NCBI RefSeq assembly: GCF_000400365.1
Contig: NZ_BAOG01000036.1
Location: forward strand, 88,280-152,279
Reading direction: 5' to 3'
DNA: 64,000 nucleotides
Source: Vibrio jasicida CAIM 1864 = LMG 25398
Lineage (GTDB): Bacteria > Pseudomonadota > Gammaproteobacteria > Enterobacterales > Vibrionaceae
The position numbers and the translations under genes were made by a program. A model generated the notes under the pieces. The model saw only the letters and a list, made by a program, of their open reading frames with translations. It did not search any database and was not told where the DNA came from. Positions 16,532-25,413 of this stretch are shown in pieces (within the stretch, counting starts at the first letter, position 1; each line of letters begins with the position of its first letter).

Positions 16532-16799
16532 GTGTCTGTCTCTCACTGTTCGGGTGGCGCAAGTTTACCGAATCGCTTCAATATCGCAATAATTTCTCTA
16601 ATGCAGTCCTTATCTTCATCTTTTGATATTCGGTTCTATCTAACAATTTGATGAAAACTTGGCCGCTCACCGATTCAATTTCACCTTTAATTTGCGCTAT
16701 TTCCTAAAAAGCTCACTTTTCCACGCTCTACGGTTGAAGCGGTCGCCTTATAAGATTAGATTAGTTACATAAATCAGTGATATTGATAAGGTTATTTTC

Positions 16800-17714
16800 A
16801 TGGCAAAAGTCGCGAGTAAAGCGAACCAATCTCAAGGCATGTTGGTGTTTAAACTCACCCTGCAACAGAACTTCGCAATTGGCACACTTAAAGTCCGTGA
16901 AATTGTACCTTACATGCCGACCACCAAAATTCCCTATTCGCACCATCATGTAATTGGCACTGTGACGATTCGTGATTTGACGGTGCCAGTCATTGATATG
17001 GCGGCAGCAATTGGATTCCGTCCTATCCAAGAGGAAGAATACAAAAATTGCTATTTGATCGTGACCGATTGTCTACGTACCGTGGTGGCATTTATGGTGC
17101 GAAGTATCGAGAAGATCATTGAATGTGATTGGAAATCTATCGAAACACCGCCATCAAGTGCGGGTCATAATATCTTTGTAACGGGTATTACTCGCTATGA
17201 AGAGAAGATCGTACAAATGTTGGATGTGGAACTTCTACTATCGAAGATCTACCCGCAATACGAGAATACCAAGATTCCAATGCTTACAGACATCGAGCGC
17301 GAGCGTTTGAAAGCCTTGAATATCCTTTTGGTCGACGACTCTTCTATCGCTCGCAAGCAATTGAGCGACGCGCTAGACCGCATCAACATCCCGTATCAAA
17401 TCCGTAAAAACGGCTCAGACGCACTCGACTTGATGAAGCGAGATGCAGAAGCAAACCGCCCAATTGACCTTTTAGTGAGTGACATTGAAATGCCAGGGCT
17501 GGATGGTTATGAACTTGCGTTTGAAGTTCAAAATGATTCTGCGCTTAACAACTCCTACCGTATTCTTCACACGTCTCTATCAAGCGAAATTTGTGTTGAC
17601 CGAGCTCACCAAGTTGGCGCTCATGAGGCACTAGAGAAATTCAACGCTGGGGAATTGATTGAAGCGATGCTGCGCGGTGCAAAAGAGCTAGAAGCAAAAG
17701 CGATGGCTTCTTAA
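16800..17714 (+). CDS. cheV: chemotaxis coupling/receiver protein CheV
   Basis: A 304-residue CheV: an N-terminal CheW-like domain (about residues 15-160) joined to a response-regulator receiver domain (about 177-300). The receiver shows the acidic pair in ILLVDDSS, the phosphorylatable Asp in LLVSDIEMPGLDGYE, a conserved Thr/Ser (ILHTSLSS) and Lys in ALEKFN. CheV links chemoreceptors to CheA and is thought to adapt or buffer the signal when phosphorylated. No other che genes are nearby, so it is a standalone copy, as is common in Vibrio, which carry several. Confidence 0.92.
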   Translation: MAKVASKANQSQGMLVFKLTLQQNFAIGTLKVREIVPYMPTTKIPYSHHHVIGTVTIRDLTVPVIDMAAAIGFRPIQEEEYKNCYLIVTDCLRTVVAFMVRSIEKIIECDWKSIETPPSSAGHNIFVTGITRYEEKIVQMLDVELLLSKIYPQYENTKIPMLTDIERERLKALNILLVDDSSIARKQLSDALDRINIPYQIRKNGSDALDLMKRDAEANRPIDLLVSDIEMPGLDGYELAFEVQNDSALNNSYRILHTSLSSEICVDRAHQVGAHEALEKFNAGELIEAMLRGAKELEAKAMAS

Positions 17715-17720
17715 TCATAT

Positions 17721-18131
17721 CTAATAAGTTTGCTTGATCTGGTATACATCAATAACTTTTTCGGCAGTGAACAAACTCGTGATACTCGCTACCGAACATG
17801 AAAACAGTGCAACAAAGACGAACATTTTGATGTGACTATTGAGCAATAGCCCTCCGCCGAAGAAATACAGTCCTATCGCGATAACCGTTGGCATAATCAA
17901 TGCGGGGCGACACACCAATTCCATTGCAAGGGAGAAAAAGTAAACCTCCTCCCTTTTCGTAATCGAATACCAGTTGTAGAAAATAATAGAAGCTGTCGCC
18001 CCCACCGCTAACGCTATAGCAATCAGAACACTCGAAAAATGCTGCCCTGCAAACAACACAAACCCCGCTCTGATAGACAATACCGCGCAAAACAGCCAGA
18101 CCAATAAAGGCCCCCCAACAACTAAACCCAT
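17721..18131 (-). CDS. hypothetical inner membrane protein, four membrane segments
   Basis: About 136 residues from the ATG at 18131, chosen because AGAGGAAAG lies just upstream; a TTG at 18152 is less likely. Four hydrophobic segments are visible (about residues 3-20, 30-50, 70-92 and 100-120). No family motif is recognised. It converges on cheV with only six bases between stops, so no intergenic terminator fits between them. Function unknown. Confidence 0.65.
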   Translation of the reverse strand: MGLVVGGPLLVWLFCAVLSIRAGFVLFAGQHFSSVLIAIALAVGATASIIFYNWYSITKREEVYFFSLAMELVCRPALIMPTVIAIGLYFFGGGLLLNSHIKMFVFVALFSCSVASITSLFTAEKVIDVYQIKQTY

Positions 18132-18272
18132 CGTTTCTTTCCTCTGAATCAATTTTAATCGTTATTCAAACAAAGGCAGAAAGATGGGTAAAGGTAATCA
18201 AAGCACTCGAATGAGAACTCTGCGACGGCTAGCTTAAAGTCATTAAATTCAGACTATTAGGTGATATTTGGC

Positions 18273-18809
18273 CTATTTACTTGGCATTGTGTAGCTGCGA
18301 GACACAAACTCAGTTTCTTCGACTTGATAAATGTGGTTGATATAAGACGCAAGACTGTAGAGCACATTCGCGAGCAGGTTTGAATAGCGAAACAAAATCG
18401 GAGCGGGTTGTTTCTTACCTGAATGCTCAACGGCAACCAATGCACGAACCACCTTTTTTGCTTGGCAACGACACAAATGCAGTTGGCTTGACGTTGGGTG
18501 GCCGCCAGGAAGCACAAACCCTTTAAAGCCGCCATCGATACGAGCCTTAACTGCATCGTAATCGGCTTTTAGCTCATCGACTTCCGCTTCTGTAATCGCG
18601 AGTTTTCCGCGGATAGAGCCATTTACATGATATACGTTGGGCTGCATTCGAGTCAGTATGTCACGGCTAAAGTCATCGAGTTCCATCGATAGAACCAACC
18701 CAATTTTGCTACACAACTCATCAGCAGTGATTTCAAAGTCACATACTGGGCTGTCTTCATAGATGAATGGGTAACAAATCTCGCCAAGTTCCTTGCTTAC
18801 TGGTCTCAT
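18273..18809 (-). CDS. cobalamin adenosyltransferase-like protein (PduO/EutT superfamily), divergent
   Basis: The 178-residue protein resembles the helical bundle of ATP:cob(I)alamin adenosyltransferases in its second half: GGHPTSSQLHLCRCQAKKVVRALV and RYSNLLANVLYSLAS correspond to the SLLHLAR/CRRAER and LNRLSD-LF regions. The N-terminal TKxGD-type ATP loop of PduO enzymes is absent, and the usual Asp of NRLSD appears as Asn. It may be an enzyme variant or a cobalamin-binding relative without activity. It stands between the hut operon terminator and a membrane protein gene, with no B12 genes nearby. Confidence 0.62.
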   Translation of the reverse strand: MRPVSKELGEICYPFIYEDSPVCDFEITADELCSKIGLVLSMELDDFSRDILTRMQPNVYHVNGSIRGKLAITEAEVDELKADYDAVKARIDGGFKGFVLPGGHPTSSQLHLCRCQAKKVVRALVAVEHSGKKQPAPILFRYSNLLANVLYSLASYINHIYQVEETEFVSRSYTMPSK

Positions 18810-18837
18810 GCTCTTTCTCTGTGCTTTGGTTCTAATA

Positions 18838-18868
18838 AAAAAGGGAGTCAGTATAACCTAACTCCCTT
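18838..18868 (-). terminator. intrinsic terminator of the hutWXZ operon
   Basis: AAGGGAGT (18841-18848) pairs with ACTCCCTT (about 18860-18867). The A-run on the left gives T's on the minus strand. It lies past the end of hutZ. Confidence 0.75.
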
Positions 18869-18913
18869 TCGGCATTCACATCCGTTTAGACGATCATAAG
18901 TTAGAAAATCGGC

Positions 18914-19444
18914 TTATGCGTTTTCGATTTTCTTATGACCTTCTTGAAGGTGAACGAAATCAACCAGATCATCGCCTGATACTTGGTAAGCTTGACCAAA
19001 GCCTTTTACGAATAGACCTTGTTCTGCTTTTAGGTTGAACAGAACGAAGTCTTCTAGTTGGCTCAGACCATCGATGATCTCACCAAAACGATCTTTCATT
19101 TGGCCAACTACTTGTTGCCACATTTCAGTATCACGCTCAACAACGGTTGCAACCGCATCAAACGTTAGACGCTTACGAGCGAACAACTGCTTCGACGAGT
19201 CTTCGTCTTCAATCATCATCAAAGATACGTTTGGATTCTCTAGTAGGTTGCGTGCGTGACGAGCAATCTGAGAAATAAGAACGAAGTAACCTTCCTGGTT
19301 TTGAACGTATGGTGCGTAACTTACGTTTGGACGGCCTTCCGCATCAACGGTTGCTAATTGAATGGTACGACGCTCCTGACGAAATTCCTTGATTTCTGGT
19401 CCTAGACGACCTTGTAAACGCTCTTGTTTAACTTGCTGATCCAT
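18914..19444 (-). CDS. hutZ: heme utilization protein HutZ (heme-degrading, split-barrel fold)
   Basis: The 176-residue protein equals the length of V. cholerae HutZ and shows the pyridoxamine-phosphate-oxidase-like split barrel (RRTIQLATVDAEGRPNVSYAPYVQNQEGYFVLISQIARHARNLLENPNVSLMMIEDE) followed by the C-terminal segment GFGQAYQVSGDDL. HutZ binds heme and can break the porphyrin ring to release iron in the cytoplasm, receiving heme from HutX. It is the last gene of the hutWXZ operon. Two hairpins in the 107-base gap to hutX may tune its expression. Confidence 0.93.
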   Translation of the reverse strand: MDQQVKQERLQGRLGPEIKEFRQERRTIQLATVDAEGRPNVSYAPYVQNQEGYFVLISQIARHARNLLENPNVSLMMIEDEDSSKQLFARKRLTFDAVATVVERDTEMWQQVVGQMKDRFGEIIDGLSQLEDFVLFNLKAEQGLFVKGFGQAYQVSGDDLVDFVHLQEGHKKIENA

Positions 19445-19474
19445 TTTGATACCTAACTTTACTTGTTTGTTGTT

Positions 19475-19539
19475 CCGAGTTTTAACTCGGTTATTCTTTA
19501 ATAAAATGACACTGCGCTAACGAATTAGTGCAGTGTCAT
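19475..19539 (-). promoter_or_regulatory. two intercistronic hairpins between hutX and hutZ
   Basis: In minus-strand order: a 10-bp perfect stem ATGACACTGC / GCAGTGTCAT (19506-19515 with 19530-19539) followed by TTTTATTAAAG, then CCGAGTT / AACTCGG (19475-19481 with 19484-19490). The first looks like a partial terminator or an mRNA-stabilising structure. Confidence 0.55.
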
Positions 19540-19551
19540 GCTCATTCGAGA

Positions 19552-20055
19552 CTACTTGTTGAACTCTGCTTGCATTGCACGGAATGCTGTTACTTGATCT
19601 TCGATTAGCTCACGCTTCTCGTTGCGGCCTAGGTAAATCTTAAAGATGTTGCTGCCACACTCAGAAAAGAAACCAAAGTAATGGCTCTCACGTCCCATAA
19701 ACGGTTTACTTACTAAGGCAATGTTTTTCACGTTATCCAGTTTTAGGTGGCCATGAAGCTCACCTTCTTTGCCCATAAGGTTGTAGTAACCACGAGCAAC
19801 TTTACCTTTCGGGAACGGCGCTTTTACTTCAAAGATAGAACCAAAAGAATGAACGATAGTTGTTACTGGGCCAAAACCAACAAGACCTTCTAAAATGCTT
19901 TGTGCTTGCTCACCAGGAGCTACTGCAACCATCTCTTGAGGAAGTGCAGCTACCACTTCAAACTCTGATACACCAAGGCGCTCAGCCATTGCTGCTGGAA
20001 GTAGTTGCGGTTCTTGTTCTAGTAGGGCTTCGACCTGTTGCTTAATTGATTCCAT
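19552..20055 (-). CDS. hutX: heme carrier protein HutX
   Basis: About 167 residues. The start at 20055 (MESIKQQVEALLEQ) matches V. cholerae HutX and has GGAA six bases upstream; an ATG at 20067 would add four residues. The family region FPKGKVARGYYNLMGKEGELHGHLKLDN is intact, followed by FMGRESHYFGFFSECGSNIFKIYLGRNEKRELI. HutX is a cytoplasmic heme-trafficking protein that hands heme to HutZ. It follows hutW by about 10-20 bases in the same operon. Confidence 0.93.
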   Translation of the reverse strand: MESIKQQVEALLEQEPQLLPAAMAERLGVSEFEVVAALPQEMVAVAPGEQAQSILEGLVGFGPVTTIVHSFGSIFEVKAPFPKGKVARGYYNLMGKEGELHGHLKLDNVKNIALVSKPFMGRESHYFGFFSECGSNIFKIYLGRNEKRELIEDQVTAFRAMQAEFNK

Positions 20056-20077
20056 TGTTTTTTCCATTTCTTTCAGA

Positions 20078-21448
20078 TTAATTGTTAGATACTTTTGGTA
20101 CGTTTTCGTTCATTTCAGAAGTCAGTACTTGAATACATGCCTGAGCCAGAGACACAGCCCAGAAGCTACCTGCTAACGTCAGAACTAAACTGCGCTCTTG
20201 TAACTCGACCAAACCTTTGTCATGCCAAACTTTGAATAGTGGCATCAGGAAACTGAAGGTGTCTTCGCCCATAAATGCTGGCAGCTTACTCGCCTGAACA
20301 ATGCCTCGATCAAAGCCGGACTTCAGTGCTGCGAATAGCGGCTCAAGTGGGCTTTGCTTCATCATCATTGCGATGGTGCTCTGCCCTTCATTTACAGCTT
20401 TAACGTAAGTGTCTAGCGTGCGGTGCTGCATCATGCCGTAACCACCGATGTTACCGCCTGCGCCACAACCGACAGGCAATACTTCTGCATAGGTCTTCGC
20501 TAAGCTGTTGTATAAGCTGCGTTCACGGTTATCGATCGCCCAGTGGTTCACGCTAAGCTGCTTCATGTGATGCTCTGCCATAAACTTAGCACCAAGCTCG
20601 TACATGCCTGCTTTTTCCGGTGTCGTTGCAGGTGGCGGCATTTTGCCTTTTTCAACCAAATTGAGCATTGGCGCTGTACCGCCAACTACTAGCTGATAAA
20701 GGTCCAAGCCATGAGCGCCTGTAGACACGAAGTCCTTAAGATCTTGCTCTAACACTTCTTTTGTTTGGTAAGGCAGGCCGTAAAGTAAATCAATGATGAC
20801 AGGAACCTTGTCTTCTTTTGCCAACTCACTAACGCGATTCAATACGTCTTCGCGATCATCCAAACGCTTAGCGCTGCGACGAACTTTAGTATTAAAGCTC
20901 TGCACACCAAATGAGAAACGGTTGAATCCGCCGTCTAGCGCACCTTGATATAACTCGTCAGAGAATCGGTTGATACGACCTTCAAGTGTAATTTCGCAGT
21001 CAGCTGCTAGAGGGAAATAGTCGTGAATGGCCTGACCAAGAATGCGAACTTGTTCTGGTGCCAGATCCGTTGGCGTGCCACCGCCGATGTAAACCGCATG
21101 GAAGATGCCACTTTGCGTCCACGGCATCGCCGCTTTCTCTTTTAGCTCTTTCATCAGAGCATCAAAGTATTCATCGACTAACTTACGGCTGGCAGCATTT
21201 TGGAAGAAGTTACAGAAAGTACAGCGCACTCGACAGAATGGAACATGAATATATAAGCAGCGCTTATTGTTCTTAGTCGTCGTTTCCGAGGTGATTCTCG
21301 ATAGGATGTCACCTTGTTGTGGCGGCGGAACTGGCATGCTACTGCCACCCGCATGCGCAGAGTGTTTTTTCACAAAAGCAAAGCGCAACGGATCGGGGCT
21401 ATCACTCCCAAGGATTGATTCGTCAAATTTATAAATATCGACGGTCAT
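20078..21448 (-). CDS. hutW: heme anaerobilin-type radical SAM protein HutW (ChuW family)
   Basis: A 456-residue radical SAM enzyme. The iron-sulfur cluster motif is CRVRCTFC (C-x3-C-x2-C) near residue 72, preceded by CLYIHVPF; an SAM-binding GGGTPTDL follows near residue 120. It is closely related in layout to HemN, but in this context it belongs to ChuW/HutW, which opens heme under anaerobic conditions with release of iron. It is first in hutWXZ and divergent from tonB across a region with Fur-like sequences, as expected for iron-starvation genes. Confidence 0.92.
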   Translation of the reverse strand: MTVDIYKFDESILGSDSPDPLRFAFVKKHSAHAGGSSMPVPPPQQGDILSRITSETTTKNNKRCLYIHVPFCRVRCTFCNFFQNAASRKLVDEYFDALMKELKEKAAMPWTQSGIFHAVYIGGGTPTDLAPEQVRILGQAIHDYFPLAADCEITLEGRINRFSDELYQGALDGGFNRFSFGVQSFNTKVRRSAKRLDDREDVLNRVSELAKEDKVPVIIDLLYGLPYQTKEVLEQDLKDFVSTGAHGLDLYQLVVGGTAPMLNLVEKGKMPPPATTPEKAGMYELGAKFMAEHHMKQLSVNHWAIDNRERSLYNSLAKTYAEVLPVGCGAGGNIGGYGMMQHRTLDTYVKAVNEGQSTIAMMMKQSPLEPLFAALKSGFDRGIVQASKLPAFMGEDTFSFLMPLFKVWHDKGLVELQERSLVLTLAGSFWAVSLAQACIQVLTSEMNENVPKVSNN

Positions 21449-21525
21449 ATTTACTCACTTAAAGCCCACCACACAAAGGATTGAGGCTCATTTCAAAAAA
21501 ACTGCAAAGATCATAATTTGGCCGT

Positions 21526-21547
21526 AATGATAATGCAATTGATAATT
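21526..21547. promoter_or_regulatory. Fur-like site in the divergent hut promoter (site 1)
   Basis: AATGATAATGCAATTGATAA carries two GATAAT-type hexamers. From 21529 the 19-mer agrees with GATAATGATAATCATTATC at 13 positions. It lies between hutW and tonB. Confidence 0.5.
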
Positions 21548-21585
21548 GATCTTATTTCTTTTGTAAGTGATAATCAGTCCAAGTT

Positions 21586-21604
21586 GATAATGATTAGCAA
21601 TACC
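21586..21604. promoter_or_regulatory. Fur box upstream of tonB (site 2)
   Basis: GATAATGATTAGCAATACC agrees with the 19-bp Fur consensus at 15 positions. It ends 11 bases before the GTG start of tonB and would cover the promoter or leader. Confidence 0.7.
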
Positions 21605-21615
21605 GAGATTTACCC

Positions 21616-22362
21616 GTGAACGTAAAAAGATATGTCATTGCCGGAGGCGCCTCTTTAGTGGTGCACGCTGCACTGCTTTTTGTCTCTCAAGAGACGAAGG
21701 TGTTTGCAATGCCTGCAGGGAATCCTACTAGCTCGGTTAGCCTCAATTTAGTCTCGGCTCCCAAACCAGTCCAAGCTGAACCGACACCACAAGAAGTGGT
21801 AGAAGAGAAGCAACCAGAGCCACAAAAAAAGCCTCAACCAAAGCCAGAGCCTAAACCGGTTAAAAAGACGGTAGAAAAGCCAATCGTGAAGAAAGAAGCG
21901 ATCAAAAAGAAACCTGTCGAGAAAAAACCGAAGCCAGTCAAGAAGCCACAAACATCTAAGCCTGTTGCCAAGAAAGATCCACAGCCAAAAGAAAAAGTGG
22001 AAAAGAAAGTGGCAAAAGAGCCAGTACCGCAGCAAAAAGCAACGCCGACGGAACAATCAAAAGGCACAACGTCTCAGCCTGTGATGATTGATCAGCCTGC
22101 TTTTGTTTCCCAGCCTGTTCAGCCTCGTTACCCTCGTTCAGCTCGTAAGCGTGGTATCGAAGGCGTGGCACTTTATGAGGTTTGGTTGGACGAAAATGGC
22201 AACCAAGTAAAACTAGTACTTATCGAATCTTCCGGTGCAGAAATGCTCGATGTTTCAGCACTGCGTGCCATCAAACAATGGCAATTCTCACCACATATTT
22301 CTGGCGGGCAAAAAGTTGCTCACCGAGTTCAAATCCCAGTTCGTTTTAAGTTGGATGGATAA
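21616..22362 (+). CDS. tonB: energy transducer TonB (TonB1 system)
   Basis: The 248-residue protein starts with GTG. An N-terminal membrane anchor (about residues 7-27) is followed by a long Pro/Lys/Glu-rich periplasmic spacer (about 50-150) and the C-terminal TonB fold: QPVQPRYPRSARKRGIEGVALYEVWLDENG, then VLIESSGAEMLDVSALRAIKQWQF. It transmits proton-motive force from ExbB-ExbD to outer membrane receptors. Located upstream of exbB, exbD and hutBCD, it is the TonB1 system that in vibrios serves heme uptake. No heme receptor gene lies in the window. Confidence 0.93.
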   Translation: MNVKRYVIAGGASLVVHAALLFVSQETKVFAMPAGNPTSSVSLNLVSAPKPVQAEPTPQEVVEEKQPEPQKKPQPKPEPKPVKKTVEKPIVKKEAIKKKPVEKKPKPVKKPQTSKPVAKKDPQPKEKVEKKVAKEPVPQQKATPTEQSKGTTSQPVMIDQPAFVSQPVQPRYPRSARKRGIEGVALYEVWLDENGNQVKLVLIESSGAEMLDVSALRAIKQWQFSPHISGGQKVAHRVQIPVRFKLDG

Positions 22363-23060
22363 TGGAACAGCTACAACATTTACAAACCCAATTTGGTCTT
22401 ATGACTTGGCCTTTAGTTATTTGCTCTGCACTTACAGTCATGATCATTGTGGAAAGACTCTTTCAAGTATTCATCAGTCTAGGCGTAGGCAAACGCGCAA
22501 TTCGTCAAAAGCTGAATAACCTTGATCCGACCAACAACAAAGATATCGAAGCGCTAGCGGATGAACTTTCTGGCAAACGCCCTCTTCTTTATCGTGGTGT
22601 TGCAATGTTGCTAGCGCATCACTCGTTCTCTAAATCTTTGCGGGAAGATGCGGCGGGGATTTGGCTACAAGAAAAGCGCCATCAATTGCACTCAGGTCTT
22701 CGTTTATTGACTCTGATTGGCGTGATCAGCCCGCTTATCGGATTATTAGGTACGGTACTTGGCCTGATCGATATGTTTAAAGGCATTGCTTCCTCTACAG
22801 GTAACATCACGCCAAACGACTTGGCTGATGGTCTAGGTCTCGCGATGCGCACGACCGCAGCAGGTTTGATCATTGCATTACCCGCAATTTCTGGCGCGCA
22901 ACTGATTGGTCTTTGGGCTGACCGCGTTATCGCTAAGCTTGAGCACACACTGAACTATGTAAACCTCTGGCTAGAAGGCATTTCTTTGCAACACGTTTCT
23001 CCAGAAAACAACAAAGAAATCGCAACGGTTGCTGATCATGTTGAAGCGAGAAGCTCATGA
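22362..23060 (+). CDS. exbB: TonB-system proton channel subunit ExbB
   Basis: A 232-residue MotA/TolQ/ExbB protein. Three membrane segments are visible (about residues 15-35, 115-135 and 160-185), with the family core LLTLIGVISPLIGLLGTVLGLIDMFKGIA and GLGLAMRTTAAGLIIALPAISG. It forms the pentameric proton channel with ExbD in the inner membrane. Its ATG overlaps the tonB stop by one base and its end overlaps exbD by four, a tightly coupled operon. Confidence 0.93.
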   Translation: MEQLQHLQTQFGLMTWPLVICSALTVMIIVERLFQVFISLGVGKRAIRQKLNNLDPTNNKDIEALADELSGKRPLLYRGVAMLLAHHSFSKSLREDAAGIWLQEKRHQLHSGLRLLTLIGVISPLIGLLGTVLGLIDMFKGIASSTGNITPNDLADGLGLAMRTTAAGLIIALPAISGAQLIGLWADRVIAKLEHTLNYVNLWLEGISLQHVSPENNKEIATVADHVEARSS

Positions 23061-23470
23061 TTAAAGCACCTCAAGACAATAGCAGCCATGGTTTAACACC
23101 GGACCTAACCCCGTTACTGGATATTATCTTTATTGTAATGGTGTTCTTGATGTTGACTGCGGCGGTCAAGCTCGACTCTTTGGATGTCAACCTTCCAAGC
23201 ACTGATTCCCAAGCCGTTGCCGAAGTTGATAAACAATCAATTACGGTCAACATCCTTAAAGACGAACCGCACTGGGCAATCAATGGCAAGTCTTACATCG
23301 ATTGGGAAAACTTCACGATTGCTCTGCTAGAAGAAAGTAAATCAACAGATAAACCGATTGTGATTGGCGCTGAAAAAACCGCCGATATTCAGTCACTGGT
23401 TAAGCTTCTTGGCTTTTTACAAGAAAACGGAATTCAAGCGACTCAATTGCTCACTGAAGAGTCGCAATAA
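23057..23470 (+). CDS. exbD: TonB-system subunit ExbD
   Basis: A 137-residue ExbD/TolR protein: a short cytoplasmic N-terminus (DLTPLLDIIFIVMVFLMLTAAV) whose single membrane helix carries the conserved proton-carrying Asp (PLLDIIF), then a periplasmic domain. It works with ExbB to energise TonB. Its start overlaps the exbB stop (ATGA); hutB follows after 26 bases. Confidence 0.93.
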   Translation: MIKAPQDNSSHGLTPDLTPLLDIIFIVMVFLMLTAAVKLDSLDVNLPSTDSQAVAEVDKQSITVNILKDEPHWAINGKSYIDWENFTIALLEESKSTDKPIVIGAEKTADIQSLVKLLGFLQENGIQATQLLTEESQ

Positions 23471-23496
23471 AAGAACATAAGATTGAGAACATCCTA

Positions 23497-24366
23497 ATGA
23501 ATAAAACACTATCTCCAGTTCGCACCGCCTTAACAGCAGCTGTCACTATGCTGGCAAGTGCGAGTCTTTTTGCCAATGAAGCCCCATCTTCTGAACGTGT
23601 TGTTAGCGCGGGTAGCGCTGTCACCGAATTGCTTATCGCGCTTGATGCAAAAGACAGCCTTGTTGCTGTTGATGTCACCAGCCAACTGCCAAAAGAAATG
23701 GAATTGCCAAAAGTGGGTTACCACCGTCGTCTGTCTGCTGAAGGTTTGCTAGCACTTAGCCCAACTAAAGTGATTGGTTCTGATGAAATGGGCCCGAGCA
23801 CAACACTTGAGCAACTAAAGTCTGCTGGTGTAGATGTAGAGATTGTAAACACAGAAGCAAATGTTGAAGGTCTTGTGGATCGCATAGACCAAATTGCCAA
23901 CATCATGCATCGTGAAACTCAAGCAACAGCGCTAAAAACAAAAGTTGAAACGCAAGTAAAAGCGCTTGAGAGCAACCAACCAGCAAAAGCTGACAAAAAG
24001 AAAGTCCTCTTCCTTCTTATTCATGAAGGCCGTCCTGCAAACGTCGCAGGTTCAGAAACCACGCCAGATGCCATCATTCAACTTGCGGGTGGTGAAAACC
24101 CAGCGGCAGGTCAGTTATCTTCATACAAACCTCTATCTACAGAGGCCATGGTTGAAATGCAGCCAGATGTGATCCTAGTCAGTGGCCGCAGTTACCAAAC
24201 AATGGGTGGTGCAGATGCCATTTTGAAAGCAATGCCATTGCTTGCTGCTACGCCGGCTGGGATGAACAAAAACATCGTGACGATTGATGGCCACGCACTC
24301 GTAGGTGGTTTGGGACTAAAGAGCCTTTCTGAAGCGAAGCGCTTGAATGAGCTGCTATACCCGTAG
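23497..24366 (+). CDS. hutB: periplasmic heme-binding protein HutB
   Basis: A 289-residue periplasmic binding protein of the vitamin B12/hemin type with a signal peptide (MNKTLSPVRTALTAAVTMLASASLFA). The two lobes show RVVSAGSAVTELLIALDAKDSLVAVD and VGYHRRLSAEGLLALSPTKVIGSDEMGP, with a conserved Tyr in GYHRR as the likely heme ligand by analogy to ShuT/PhuT, and a second lobe LIHEGRPANVAGSETTPDAII. It hands heme to HutCD. It sits between exbD and hutC. Confidence 0.93.
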   Translation: MNKTLSPVRTALTAAVTMLASASLFANEAPSSERVVSAGSAVTELLIALDAKDSLVAVDVTSQLPKEMELPKVGYHRRLSAEGLLALSPTKVIGSDEMGPSTTLEQLKSAGVDVEIVNTEANVEGLVDRIDQIANIMHRETQATALKTKVETQVKALESNQPAKADKKKVLFLLIHEGRPANVAGSETTPDAIIQLAGGENPAAGQLSSYKPLSTEAMVEMQPDVILVSGRSYQTMGGADAILKAMPLLAATPAGMNKNIVTIDGHALVGGLGLKSLSEAKRLNELLYP

Positions 24367-24375
24367 AGAGATTCA

Positions 24376-25413
24376 ATGCTATTAAGACGTACCCCTTTAC
24401 CTACTATTCTGCTTGCTTTATCCGGCATCTTAGCCTTTATCGCAGTCGCTTCAATTACTGTAGGTCCAATGAATATCAGCTTCGCAGACAGCCTGCGAAG
24501 CTTAACAGGGGCAAGCTCTGATCTTGCTCCTCACATCCAACTGGTTATCAACGAAATACGACTTCCTCGCACCATTCTTTGCATGTTTATCGGTGCCATT
24601 CTAGCAATCTGTGGTGTCGTCATGCAGGGCTTGTTCCGGAACCCGCTCGCTGAGCCTGGCATCATCGGTGTCTCTGCTGGTGCGGCGCTGGGTGGTGCAT
24701 TTGCTATCGTTGTTTTCGCGGATTTCAGCCAAAACTATCCAACATTAATGAACCTAGCAGCACTGCCTTTCTTTGCTTTCTTAGGCGGTGCAATCACTAC
24801 TGTTTTAGTTTACTGGTTAGGGACAAGTAAGTTTGGTACATCCGTTACCATCATGCTTCTCGCTGGTGTTGCTATCAGTGCCTTATCAGGGGCTGCAATT
24901 GGCTTCATGAACTTCATCGCAGACGATCAAATGCTGCGTGACTTAACACTGTGGTCTATGGGGTCACTAGCAGGTGCGAATTGGTCTGGTATTGGCTTAG
25001 CGGCCGTGACATTGTTATTACTGATGTTCTGGTTCCAGAAAAAAGCGATGTCGCTAAACGCTCTCCTACTGGGCGAATCTGAAGCAAGGCATTTGGGCGT
25101 TCCCGTTCAAAAGCTAAAACGACAGCTCATTTTGTTATCTGCGGTAGGTGTAGGTATTACCGTGAGTATCTGTGGCGCTATTGGCTTTATCGGCCTTGTT
25201 ATTCCTCACTTAGGTCGTATGCTCGCAGGTCCTGACCATCGAACTCTGCTTCCTATTTCTGCTTTGATGGGCGCATTACTTCTTACGGCAGCAGATATGT
25301 TTGCACGTGTCGCAGTTGCACCAGCAGAATTACCAGTAGGTATCGTTACTGCACTGATTGGTGCTCCATTCTTTATCTACTTACTGTTCCAACAAAAAGG
25401 GAAAATCCTGTAA
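24376..25413 (+). CDS. hutC: heme ABC transporter permease HutC
   Basis: A 345-residue FecCD/BtuC-type permease with about ten membrane helices. Characteristic segments are IRLPRTILCMFIGAILAICGVVMQGLFRNPLAEPGIIGVSAGAALGG and, near the C-terminus, GAIGFIGLVIPHLGRMLAGPDHR, which couples to the ATPase. It moves heme across the inner membrane with HutB and HutD. Its last base overlaps the hutD start. Confidence 0.94.
   Translation: MLLRRTPLPTILLALSGILAFIAVASITVGPMNISFADSLRSLTGASSDLAPHIQLVINEIRLPRTILCMFIGAILAICGVVMQGLFRNPLAEPGIIGVSAGAALGGAFAIVVFADFSQNYPTLMNLAALPFFAFLGGAITTVLVYWLGTSKFGTSVTIMLLAGVAISALSGAAIGFMNFIADDQMLRDLTLWSMGSLAGANWSGIGLAAVTLLLLMFWFQKKAMSLNALLLGESEARHLGVPVQKLKRQLILLSAVGVGITVSICGAIGFIGLVIPHLGRMLAGPDHRTLLPISALMGALLLTAADMFARVAVAPAELPVGIVTALIGAPFFIYLLFQQKGKIL

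Noticed and set aside
21748..22067. Two Phe/Leu/Trp-rich minus-strand frames opposite tonB
   Set aside because: They result from the complement of the Pro/Lys-rich spacer codons of TonB; low-complexity artefact.
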